DNA from: an uncultured Synergistales bacterium
GTDB lineage: Bacteria > Synergistota > Synergistia > Synergistales > Aminobacteriaceae
Direction of reading: 5' to 3'
Assembly: GCA_905235735.1 (NCBI GenBank)
Contig: CAJOMU010000007.1
Span: 62,001 to 126,000, forward strand
Length of the DNA stretch: 64,000 nucleotides
Shown: in pieces, positions 1 through 7,089 of the stretch
Layout: every line of letters starts with the position of its first letter
Numbering within the stretch: the first letter of the stretch is position 1
Program-made: the position numbers and the translations under genes
The notes under the pieces: generated by a model
The model's input: only the letters and a program-made list of their open reading frames with translations
Told to the model about the DNA's origin: nothing
The model's database searches: none

Positions 1-377
1 AGGAGATAAGGAGTTGAATAGTAACCTGTAGCCGCGAATATAAGTGATAGTATGAACATTCCTGCGGTAGCTGTATGCGTTGATTTTCTGAGATTCTCTA
101 TGTCCTTTGCTCCGAAGTATTGTGATATTACTACACTTGCTCCCATCGTGAAGCCTATGCATAATCCCAGCATTGTGATTACGATCGGGATTGTAGATGT
201 TACTGCTCCGAGTGCATCTGCTCCTACGAAATTTCCGACTACTATGCTGTCTACTGTGTTATAGAGCTGCTGAAATATATTCCCAATGAACAACGGAAAC
301 GCAAATGTGATGAGATGCTTCCAGATTGTTCCTTCTGTCATGTCTCTGACGTTTGATGATTTGATTCTTTCAGGCAA
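1..377 (-). CDS. MATE family efflux transporter, N-terminal part (runs off the window)
   Basis: Reading the minus strand from 377 gives an open frame to the window edge that starts LPERIKSSNVRDMTEGTIWK and continues with FPLFIGNIFQQLYNTVDSI, the first helix signature of MATE (MepA/DinF-like) multidrug or metabolite antiporters in the inner membrane. The TTG at 377 lies 6 nt after GGGGGA and is preferred to the ATG at 401. Only about 125 residues are visible, so substrate and completeness cannot be judged. It lies downstream of the FkbM gene on the same strand, but the hairpin at 446-483 probably separates the two transcripts. Confidence 0.8.
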   Translation of the reverse strand, partial: MPERIKSSNVRDMTEGTIWKHLITFAFPLFIGNIFQQLYNTVDSIVVGNFVGADALGAVTSTIPIVITMLGLCIGFTMGASVVISQYFGAKDIENLRKSTHTATAGMFILSLIFAATGYYSTPYL

Positions 378-445
378 GTTTATTCCCCCTTGTGATTTCA
401 TGTGATTGTATTTCATGAATTGAGGAGGGTCAAATCTTCATATGC

Positions 446-483
446 ATAAAAATACCGGGAGTTCTGTTTCACTTCCGGTATTC
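446..483 (-). terminator. Rho-independent terminator after the FkbM gene
   Basis: AATACCGG and CCGGTATT arms flank a loop of about 14 nt. On the minus strand the hairpin is followed by TTTTT. It lies just past the stop of the FkbM gene. Confidence 0.65.
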
Positions 484-506
484 TGTTATTCTTGATTGCG
501 ATATTC

Positions 507-1427
507 TTATTTTGAAACTGATGCAAAGAGTTTCATTCTCTTCTGTACGATGTTGTATTTCGGATTAGCCTTGTGAATTAGTTCGGCCATGACTTGAGGA
601 TCATCAGGAAGATGGTATGTACAAAGTGCGAGTTTGGGTGCAAATCGTGCGAGTGTTTCCTGCGCACCTGCTAGCATATGACGTTCAAAGCCTTCAATGT
701 CGCATTTGATGAAGTCAACACGAGGAAGGTTGTTATCTCTCACGAAATCATCAAGCCTTACTGTATCGACCGATGTCGGAGCGATATTAGGTTTCAGTTC
801 CTCAAGAAATGAACTGCCAGAAAAGTGCTGAGGGTCTATGAAGATATCTCGTCTTGTGTTTTCATCAGATAACCCCATGTTGTTCGTATTAATGTTCTTG
901 TTGAGCTTTGCTGTTCTCTCAAGGTATGCAAAGTTTTCTGCTACAGGTTCAAATGCATAAGATACAGCACCCTTAGCTGAAGCATATGCAGAGAAAGTTC
1001 CGCAACAGCTTCCTGCATCTATGACTATATCGCCTGGTTCAACAGTAACATTAACCTTTTCATTTACAAGACCATATAAACCTTCACCAAGAAACTTTTC
1101 GCACAGATCAAAAGTCTTCTCGCTGTAATCATCATTGAAGTACAAGTACGATGATAATATATCTTCATCGAAAATATTTGCTACACGCATCGTTCTTTCC
1201 TCACCTTTATCTACGAAAGGAAGACGTATGCTTCTCAAAATATATGATTTGCTGTCTTTGGGGCTGCGTAGGAACTTCTTTCTGCGTTCTTCTGCAGCTA
1301 ATGACGATTTGAAGCCTGAAAGCCTTAACATTTTATCGAAACACGCAAATATAAATTCCCTGCGAGTATCAAAACCATAATGAACTCTTGTTATACGCCT
1401 TTTGATTTTGCCAATTATTGACAACAT
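507..1427 (-). CDS. FkbM family methyltransferase
   Basis: 306 aa. The central part is a Rossmann SAM-dependent methyltransferase: motif I is DAGSCCGTFSAYA (about residues 136-148), followed by the acidic YAFEP loop, and IKCDIEGFE about 100 residues later is the conserved post-motif of FkbM enzymes (pfam Methyltransf_21), which O-methylate sugars or secondary metabolites. The N-terminal 110 residues are family-variable. The start ATG follows AGGAGGTGATTC, an excellent ribosome site. The gene stands alone behind its own promoter (1564-1592) and a leader hairpin (1455-1492). The acceptor is unknown; surface glycan methylation is a guess. Confidence 0.85.
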   Translation of the reverse strand: MLSIIGKIKRRITRVHYGFDTRREFIFACFDKMLRLSGFKSSLAAEERRKKFLRSPKDSKSYILRSIRLPFVDKGEERTMRVANIFDEDILSSYLYFNDDYSEKTFDLCEKFLGEGLYGLVNEKVNVTVEPGDIVIDAGSCCGTFSAYASAKGAVSYAFEPVAENFAYLERTAKLNKNINTNNMGLSDENTRRDIFIDPQHFSGSSFLEELKPNIAPTSVDTVRLDDFVRDNNLPRVDFIKCDIEGFERHMLAGAQETLARFAPKLALCTYHLPDDPQVMAELIHKANPKYNIVQKRMKLFASVSK

Positions 1428-1454
1428 GAATCACCTCCTAAAAATTTTGTGCAT

Positions 1455-1492
1455 GAAAAATGCCCCGCCGTGCAATACGCATAACGGAGCAA
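1455..1492 (-). terminator. Leader hairpin with T-tract upstream of the FkbM gene (terminator or attenuator)
   Basis: On the minus strand TGCTCCG and CGGGGCA form a 7-bp stem (one G-U) around a ~17-nt loop, directly followed by TTTTT and then, 20 nt later, the FkbM Shine-Dalgarno. It lies downstream of the promoter at 1564-1592, so it sits inside the FkbM 5' leader. It could also terminate read-through from citC. Confidence 0.55.
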
Positions 1493-1563
1493 TAATTCTC
1501 TGTGATTAAATTGTGATTGGAATCTTTATGACAAGTTAGAAGACAAAATAATACCGATAACCG

Positions 1564-1592
1564 ATTTTACTGACTTTTGTTGATGTTGTCAA
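1564..1592 (-). promoter_or_regulatory. Sigma70-type promoter for the FkbM gene
   Basis: Minus strand TTGACA (1592-1587), 17-nt spacer, TAAAAT (1569-1564). A perfect -35 with optimal spacing. It predicts a leader of about 130 nt. Confidence 0.65.
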
Positions 1593-1632
1593 GTTTTTTT
1601 CTATTTTCTTCATGTATTGAATTATAGCACAT

Positions 1633-2685
1633 CTAATAGTGAATTACATTCTCTGTCCCTCGTATCTTTCGTATCACACTCTCTGCTTCTTCACTCGCAA
1701 AAAACCTGTACGTGCTTTCAGGAACAAGTTCACGAATATCTTCAAGCCTTCCTTCCTTGATTGCCTGCCTCACATTTGATGCGCTTATAACCTTTTCTCC
1801 GTCATTCTCTTTCTTTCGCGGAACGATTACGCATTTGATTCCGTGTTCGGGAAGATGTGATGACATTATGCGATTGTATATCCCAGTAACTAAACTATTC
1901 GGTTCTTCTCCAACATAACGTGCATTAATTCCAAGTGCATTTGCGATTTTCACGAATACACTCAAATCTAATTTTGCATGGCTCTCAATTACTGCACTGT
2001 CATCCTTCTGGAAATAACTCGGAAATGTCGCTCTGCTTATGATATACGGCCCTGTATCATGATATATCACGTTCTTTAGGTGTGATGTTCCCTCAATGAC
2101 TAGTCTCTTCCGAACTTCAAACGGAACTAACGATGCATCCTCACTCACAATGAATATGTGAAGCACATCATTTTCACTCGCTGCCTTCTCAACAAGATAT
2201 AAATGTCCAAGCGTAAATGGATTCGCATTCAGTACAAGTGCAGCAATGTTATGGCCTTCTCTCTTGGTCTTCGCAAGTTCATCAAGATAATCATTAAAAC
2301 CTGTCCTCCTGTTCTCCATGAAGACGAGCATATCTTCAACTCTCACTATCTCATAGAATCCTAAATCACCGAAAAATTTTGCCGAACTGCATTTCGTGTA
2401 CATGAACAGATGATTGATTCCGCGTTCATACTCATGCTGTACTAAATGCGTTACGATTTCATTCATTATTCCTTCGCCTTGATGAGCACGACTCACTGCC
2501 ATACATCGCAAAGTGTTTCCGAAACAGCTTCCCGTTGCTATCACATTGTAATCTTCATCGTACATCGCACACGTATAATCAAGATTCTTATCGCGTCTTA
2601 TTCCCTCTGCAATTAATAACTTCTCAACTTGTGAATTCGCTCTCTTGTCTGACGAATATACTTTCGATATTGTGTAATCTGACAT
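1633..2685 (-). CDS. citC: [Citrate (pro-3S)-lyase] ligase (CitC-like)
   Basis: About 350 aa from the ATG at 2685, which follows AGGAGGGG by 8 nt; an upstream in-frame ATG at 2715 lacks a ribosome site. The N-terminal ~130 residues are a GNAT acetyltransferase-like domain. The C-terminal ~200 residues form a nucleotidyltransferase fold opening with ALVLNANPFTLGHLYLVEKA, the HxGH-like signature of CitC. The known reaction is ATP-dependent acetylation of the 2'-(5''-phosphoribosyl)-3'-dephospho-CoA group on the citrate lyase acyl carrier protein. CitC normally lies beside citDEF; no citrate lyase subunit is in this window, so the partner must be elsewhere or the role may differ. Confidence 0.85.
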   Translation of the reverse strand: MSDYTISKVYSSDKRANSQVEKLLIAEGIRRDKNLDYTCAMYDEDYNVIATGSCFGNTLRCMAVSRAHQGEGIMNEIVTHLVQHEYERGINHLFMYTKCSSAKFFGDLGFYEIVRVEDMLVFMENRRTGFNDYLDELAKTKREGHNIAALVLNANPFTLGHLYLVEKAASENDVLHIFIVSEDASLVPFEVRKRLVIEGTSHLKNVIYHDTGPYIISRATFPSYFQKDDSAVIESHAKLDLSVFVKIANALGINARYVGEEPNSLVTGIYNRIMSSHLPEHGIKCVIVPRKKENDGEKVISASNVRQAIKEGRLEDIRELVPESTYRFFASEEAESVIRKIRGTENVIHY

Positions 2686-2752
2686 GAAAATTCCCCTCCT
2701 TGATTCTTTGCACATATTCTACATGATGTGATATAATTACCCGCGTTCAAAC

Positions 2753-2837
2753 GGAGAATTGGCCGAGTGGTCGATGGCGGTTGACTTGAAATCAATTGAG
2801 GTGCAAGCCTCCGGGGGTTCGAATCCTCCATTCTCCG
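2753..2837 (+). tRNA. tRNA-Ser(UGA)
   Basis: Acceptor GGAGAAT (2753-2759) pairs with ATTCTCC (2830-2836), discriminator G2837. The anticodon loop CTTGAAA sits between TTGA and TCAA arms and gives anticodon TGA. A long class II variable arm and the T-loop GTTCGAATC are present. The 3' CCA is not encoded. A terminator follows. Confidence 0.95.
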
Positions 2838-2857
2838 CCTAAATTACGAAATCAACA

Positions 2858-2886
2858 AGTCCTGCAATAACATGCGGGGCTTTTTT
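2858..2886 (+). terminator. Terminator after tRNA-Ser
   Basis: AGTCCTGCA and TGCGGGGCT form a 9-bp stem with G-U pairs and a 6-nt loop, followed directly by TTTTTT. Confidence 0.8.
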
Positions 2887-2907
2887 GCATGCTTAGGGGG
2901 ATAATTA

Positions 2908-3714
2908 ATGTCAATTCAAGAAAAATATCAAATATTGAAAGATTATATTCGTTCACTTGGAAGTGTCGCAGTTGCATTCTCAAGCGGAGTTGATTCAACA
3001 TTGCTGCTGAAAGTATCGCATGATTTGTTAGGCGACAAGGCAATAGCTGTTACTGCATCATCATCGTCATTCCCGAAAAGAGAACTTAACGAGGCAAAAA
3101 GTTTCTGCGAATCGAATCACATCACGCAAATCATATTTGATTCTGATGAACTTAACATTGAAGGATTCAGAGACAATCCAAAGAACAGATGCTACTTATG
3201 CAAGCATGAACTCTTCACGAAAATTAAAGATGTCGCTCGTGAATATGGCCTCGAACACGTAATTGAAGGTTCAAATCTCGATGACACTGGAGACTACCGG
3301 CCTGGACTGAAAGCAATTGAGGAACTCGGAATCAAAAGCCCTCTTAGATATGCAGGTCTCACGAAAGCAGAAATTAGAGAATTATCTCGTGAACTTGGCC
3401 TGCCTACATGGGATAAACCTTCGTTCGCTTGTCTGGCATCAAGATTCGTTTACGGTGAGAGAATCGATATTGAAAAGCTGAAGATGATAGACCGTGCAGA
3501 AGAATTATTGATTGAAATGGGATTCAGGCAGGTACGGGTTCGCATTCACGGTAATATTGCGAGAATTGAAATCATGCCGGAGAATTTTTCCCGAATCGTT
3601 CAGGAGGATATTCGCATGAAGATTTATGATTCTATTAAGGCATTGGGATTCTCGTATGTTACTCTCGATTTGAAAGGCTACAGAACAGGAAGCATGAATG
3701 AAACCCTGTCATAA
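2908..3714 (+). CDS. larE: ATP-dependent sacrificial sulfur transferase LarE
   Basis: 268 aa. The PP-loop ATPase motif FSSGVDS (residues 24-30) and the Cys in KPSFACLASRF (Cys175) match LarE, which adenylates the pyridinium bis-carboxylate mononucleotide and donates sulfur, in single-Cys forms from its own catalytic cysteine, during synthesis of the nickel-pincer cofactor of lactate racemase-type enzymes. A second cysteine pair, CYLC (95-98), is family-typical. ATG follows AGGGGGATAATTA. The gene is monocistronic after the tRNA terminator. larC lies 9 kb away at 12230; LarB and LarA are not in this window. Confidence 0.88.
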   Translation: MSIQEKYQILKDYIRSLGSVAVAFSSGVDSTLLLKVSHDLLGDKAIAVTASSSSFPKRELNEAKSFCESNHITQIIFDSDELNIEGFRDNPKNRCYLCKHELFTKIKDVAREYGLEHVIEGSNLDDTGDYRPGLKAIEELGIKSPLRYAGLTKAEIRELSRELGLPTWDKPSFACLASRFVYGERIDIEKLKMIDRAEELLIEMGFRQVRVRIHGNIARIEIMPENFSRIVQEDIRMKIYDSIKALGFSYVTLDLKGYRTGSMNETLS

Positions 3715-3734
3715 TCGGCAGGGTTCTCTTCAAA

Positions 3735-4541
3735 TCACTTCAGGAATGGCCATGAAGTCGAAAATATATCCGCGTATGTGAATCGCATATCAAGATACGT
3801 GAATATATCATCTCCGAATATCATCGTGATGAAGCATCCGACAGCCAGAAATGGTACAAGCGGAATCGTATCGCCTCGTCCCCATTTCACACGACCGATT
3901 AGCATCATGAATATCACCCATAATCCTCCGGCCATAACCCCCAGATAGAACGCAAGCAACGTAAACTTCAGGCCAAGTATTGCACCCATTCCACCCATGA
4001 AACTCGCATCACCCCAGCCCATTCCGCCGCGTGAAAGAAGAATTATCACCGCAAATATCCCCCAGCCGCATAACGCACCTTCAAGACCGTCAAGCACTCC
4101 TGACCATCCGCCTGCAATCCGAATCATGAGTCCGATAATGCCGGGTACAACCGCAAAGACATCAAAGACATCACCGCTCTCAATGTCAGTCAGTGAATTC
4201 ACGATAAGACCGCATGAACCAATACAGCAAATCAGACATGCCCATGATAATCCCCAATGAGAATATATCATCGTGGCCATGACAGAACATACAATCTCAA
4301 CGAGCACATATCTCACGGAAATTTTCGCTCCGCATGACCTGCATCTTCCCCTGAGAAGCAGCCACGATAGAACCGGCACAAGTTCCAATGCACTCAGGAC
4401 ATGACCGCATGATTCACATTTTGAGCGTTCACTTCCCCACCATGAACGCCCTTCAACGCTTCTGTGTGCAATCACATTCAGGAATGAACCGAAACATGCT
4501 CCGATTATACCGAAGATTATCATGTTCTGAATCCGAATCAT
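3735..4541 (-). CDS. pilD: Prepilin peptidase (A24 family), bifunctional leader peptidase/methylase type
   Basis: 268 aa polytopic membrane protein. The N-terminal methylase-associated domain begins GACFGSFLNVIAHR and carries two CxxC pairs (CESCGH, CRSCGA) for zinc. The two catalytic aspartates of GxGD proteases are in DIESGDVFD and GMGWGDASF. It cleaves and N-methylates type IV pilin or pseudopilin precursors at the inner membrane. It overlaps the stop of the upstream zinc-ribbon gene by 4 nt (ATGA), so the two are translationally linked. No pilin genes are nearby. Confidence 0.9.
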   Translation of the reverse strand: MIRIQNMIIFGIIGACFGSFLNVIAHRSVEGRSWWGSERSKCESCGHVLSALELVPVLSWLLLRGRCRSCGAKISVRYVLVEIVCSVMATMIYSHWGLSWACLICCIGSCGLIVNSLTDIESGDVFDVFAVVPGIIGLMIRIAGGWSGVLDGLEGALCGWGIFAVIILLSRGGMGWGDASFMGGMGAILGLKFTLLAFYLGVMAGGLWVIFMMLIGRVKWGRGDTIPLVPFLAVGCFITMIFGDDIFTYLDMRFTYADIFSTSWPFLK

Positions 4542-4966
4542 TTTTTGTGTGCACTCCTGACCTGAGCATCATAAACATACTGCCTGCTGCTGTCAGAGCC
4601 TCTTGCGTATTTCTCTCCTCCATACGTCATTATTCTTCTGTGTTTAGTGTCTTCATCGTCATCTTCATCGCCATAAACATGGCCTGAAAGCATACCTGCA
4701 ATTTTCCTCTTCGCACGTTCTGTTCTTGAGTCTTCCGCTAGTTTACGGTCTATATATCCGAGTTCAATTAACATTTGAACGTCCGCAGGGTTTACATCTA
4801 AGTCTTCTGATAAACTTTCAATGTTAAATTTATCTTCCTGATTGTCTCTCATGTAATTATGTATCTGACTGTACACTTCCTGCAGCCTGTGCATACAGTT
4901 CGGACATATTCTATTCCCTTCTGCACTGACTACACGTCCGCATAATTTGCATCCTGTTATATCCAT
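4538..4966 (-). CDS. YvyF-like zinc-ribbon protein (flagellar/secretion operon type)
   Basis: 142 aa. An N-terminal zinc ribbon with CKLCG (residues 5-9) and CPNC (20-23) is followed by a helical region (FNIESLSEDLDVNPADVQML) resembling a winged or MerR-like helix set, then a charged, probably disordered tail with a run of acidic residues. This architecture matches the YvyF / flagellar-operon protein group found near flagellar regulators in Gram-positives. Translational coupling to the prepilin peptidase suggests a role in pilus or secretion regulation, which is inference. The ATG follows AGGAAAAAGATTA. Confidence 0.55.
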   Translation of the reverse strand: MDITGCKLCGRVVSAEGNRICPNCMHRLQEVYSQIHNYMRDNQEDKFNIESLSEDLDVNPADVQMLIELGYIDRKLAEDSRTERAKRKIAGMLSGHVYGDEDDDEDTKHRRIMTYGGEKYARGSDSSRQYVYDAQVRSAHKK

Positions 4967-5049
4967 TAATCTTTTTCCTCCGTGATTGATTGTTCCGTTA
5001 ATTTTACATGATATTATGATTCAATTTGGAGTAAAAATATTATTATCTT

Positions 5050-5967
5050 TTGGAGGTTGTTATCATTATCAAGTTAGTTATGTTTATTATACGCTTAATG
5101 CCTCACAGATTTGCACTCGCTTTTGGCCGCGCACTCGGAAGATTACTGCGTCTCATACTCTGGAAGAAAGTAGACCTCTGCGAATCAAGATGCGTTATGT
5201 CTCTTGGAGTTGGAGTAACAACAGCACGTGATATAATCCGGAAATTTTTCATTCATTTCGGAATGTCTGTAATTGAGTTCATACGTCTACCATTCATGAA
5301 GCCGCGAATAAAAGAGTTCGTGAAGTTCACACCTGAGAGCATAAAGAGATTGCGTGAAGCACAAGAACAGGGCAAAGGTGTTCTTGTCATGGATACTCAT
5401 ATGGGTAACTGGGAAATATGTGCTGTACGTGTCGCTGAAGAAGGCTTTGAAGTCTGTCCGATTGTTACGCCTCAGAGAAATGATGCAGGCGTGAATGACC
5501 TCATAAATGAAATGCGTGCACTCACACCGAAAGTGAGAACGATAGACAGTGAGACAGGATTGCGTGAAATAATCAGAACTCTCAAGGCCGGAGGAATAGT
5601 TGTCGTTATGCAGGACTTAGACGCACGGAAAGACGGAATCATCACGAACTTTCTCGGAATGCCAGCAAGTACTCACGAAGGAATAGTGAAGCTCTACCAG
5701 AAGTTCAAATGTCCTGTTATGCCTGCAAGATTCATAAGGGACAAGGATAATATTCATCATGAGATTAGAGTTTACGAGGACATAAGCAAGAAGCTCGACA
5801 AAAACGGAAAGCCATTCGGAGAGGATATGCTCGGCAGTCTTGAGATATGCAATGAGATTATAGAGAGCTGGATTCGTGAGAAGCCGGAACAATGGATGTG
5901 GATGATGGACAAATGGGAATACGTGTTTAGACAGAAAGCGAAGAAAGCGAAGAGTGATAGGAAATGA
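5050..5967 (+). CDS. LpxL/HtrB-type lysophospholipid (lipid A) acyltransferase
   Basis: About 300 aa. The catalytic HX4E motif is in MDTHMGNWE (about residues 115-123), and VVMQDLDARKDGI matches the second conserved block of lipid A late acyltransferases, inner-membrane enzymes that add secondary acyl chains to lipid A precursors. An N-terminal hydrophobic anchor is present. The start is uncertain: the TTG at 5050 has no ribosome site, while a strong GGAGG at 5052-5056 sits 8 nt before an in-frame ATT (5065) and 23 nt before the first ATG (5080). The YqgF-like gene overlaps its stop by 4 nt. Confidence 0.85.
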   Translation: MEVVIIIKLVMFIIRLMPHRFALAFGRALGRLLRLILWKKVDLCESRCVMSLGVGVTTARDIIRKFFIHFGMSVIEFIRLPFMKPRIKEFVKFTPESIKRLREAQEQGKGVLVMDTHMGNWEICAVRVAEEGFEVCPIVTPQRNDAGVNDLINEMRALTPKVRTIDSETGLREIIRTLKAGGIVVVMQDLDARKDGIITNFLGMPASTHEGIVKLYQKFKCPVMPARFIRDKDNIHHEIRVYEDISKKLDKNGKPFGEDMLGSLEICNEIIESWIREKPEQWMWMMDKWEYVFRQKAKKAKSDRK

Positions 5968-6410
5968 TACTTGCATTTGATCCTGGAAGAGACAAAACCG
6001 GCTTTGCATTCGTTGATGATGAAGGCAATTTGATTCTCTCAGGCATATTTGAATCCCGTGAACGTGAAAAATTTTTTGACGCTCTGATTCATGATGATAG
6101 TCTTGCAGGTTACATAACAGAACAGCAAATCGAAGCACTTCCTGAAAACTTAATCACTCATGTAAAATTTATCGCAATAGGAAACGGAACTCACAGCAAA
6201 GAGTTTCATGACTATGTGAAGAATAGAATCAGCATTGAAATTCTGACAGTTGACGAAAAAAACACTACGATTGAAGCGCGCGGTCTTTACTGGAAAATTC
6301 ATGAGCCGGGTTTCATTATGCGTATCATGCCTGAAAGTATGCGTGTACCTTCGAGAGTGCTTGATGATTTAGCAGCATGGGCAATCGGAATACGTGCAAT
6401 AAGACACTGA
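5964..6410 (+). CDS. RuvC/YqgF-like RNase H-fold resolvase family protein
   Basis: 148 aa. It opens MILAFDPGRDKTGFAFVD, the first acidic strand and DPGxxxTG loop of RuvC/YqgF-fold nucleases, and ends with a conserved acidic helix, SRVLDDLAAWAIG. VDEKNTTIEARGLYW resembles the YqgF DE-x-xT-T region. The bacterial YqgF group processes pre-16S rRNA; RuvC cuts Holliday junctions. The protein is near the usual YqgF length but divergent. The start codon overlaps the acyltransferase stop (ATGA), so the two are coupled, an unusual partnership. Confidence 0.7.
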   Translation: MILAFDPGRDKTGFAFVDDEGNLILSGIFESREREKFFDALIHDDSLAGYITEQQIEALPENLITHVKFIAIGNGTHSKEFHDYVKNRISIEILTVDEKNTTIEARGLYWKIHEPGFIMRIMPESMRVPSRVLDDLAAWAIGIRAIRH

Positions 6411-6504
6411 ATGAAAAAATATAGAGATATAAAAGAGAATAGGCTATAATAATGCAAATTCAGATAATAAAAATTTTTTTAGCATGGAGGGAGATTAATA
6501 TTTT

Positions 6505-6996
6505 ATGGCCGGTATGGATAAACTTGTCGCTCTCGTGAATAGTTTTGCGTCGGCAGTTCTTTCCGTAGGGCGCGAGGTGGGGCTGAATATCACCCTCAAC
6601 AAGTCGAGAGTATCTCAGGGTATCAAAGTCGAAGGCATATGCACAACGGCACTGATAGGTGTAGTCGGAGTAGGTTCACGCGGAACGATAAACATAATGC
6701 TGAACAAGAACGGATTCGATAACATCATCAATGCGATGTCGGGCGGAATGATTGCCCCAGTTTTAGGCGATGACGTATCAATGAGCGTAATCGGAGAACT
6801 TTCGAATATGATCGGGGGACGTGCATTAGTCCAGAGCGCATTGGGGACAGTAGACGTAACACCCCCGCAGTTAATCGTAGGAGAGAACATCAAGAACGTA
6901 ACGAAAGAAGAGAACGGTACAAGAAGTTTTACGCTTCCGTTTGAGCTTCAGCCTTCGGGAGGGTTGTATCTTGTGCTTTCATTCAAGATTGACTGA
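6505..6996 (+). CDS. cheX: CheX-family chemotaxis phosphatase
   Basis: 163 aa. The sequence carries the CheC/CheX/FliY phosphatase signature E-x2-N in SVIGELSNMIGGRA (about residues 95-108) and the expected length for CheX, which dephosphorylates CheY-P. There is no second copy of the motif, which separates it from CheC. ATG follows GGAGGGAGATTAA. It is monocistronic here with no che or fli genes beside it, so the partner response regulator must be elsewhere. In other genomes CheX-like proteins also accompany non-chemotaxis regulators. Confidence 0.82.
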   Translation: MAGMDKLVALVNSFASAVLSVGREVGLNITLNKSRVSQGIKVEGICTTALIGVVGVGSRGTINIMLNKNGFDNIINAMSGGMIAPVLGDDVSMSVIGELSNMIGGRALVQSALGTVDVTPPQLIVGENIKNVTKEENGTRSFTLPFELQPSGGLYLVLSFKID

Positions 6997-7089
6997 CATT
7001 TAACGTTGTTTTGACGCGGGAAATTTTAAGGCGGTTCTGGTCTTAATGGGCCGGAATCGTTTTTTGTTATCAAGGAGGTTTTATTCATT

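Noticed and set aside
52-264. 70-aa plus-strand ORF at the window start
   Set aside because: It is the shadow of the MATE reading frame on the minus strand, which has clear family motifs and a ribosome site.
5617-6138. 173-aa minus-strand ORF
   Set aside because: Antisense to the LpxL and YqgF-like genes; low-complexity His/Leu/Phe composition, no ribosome site, no motif.
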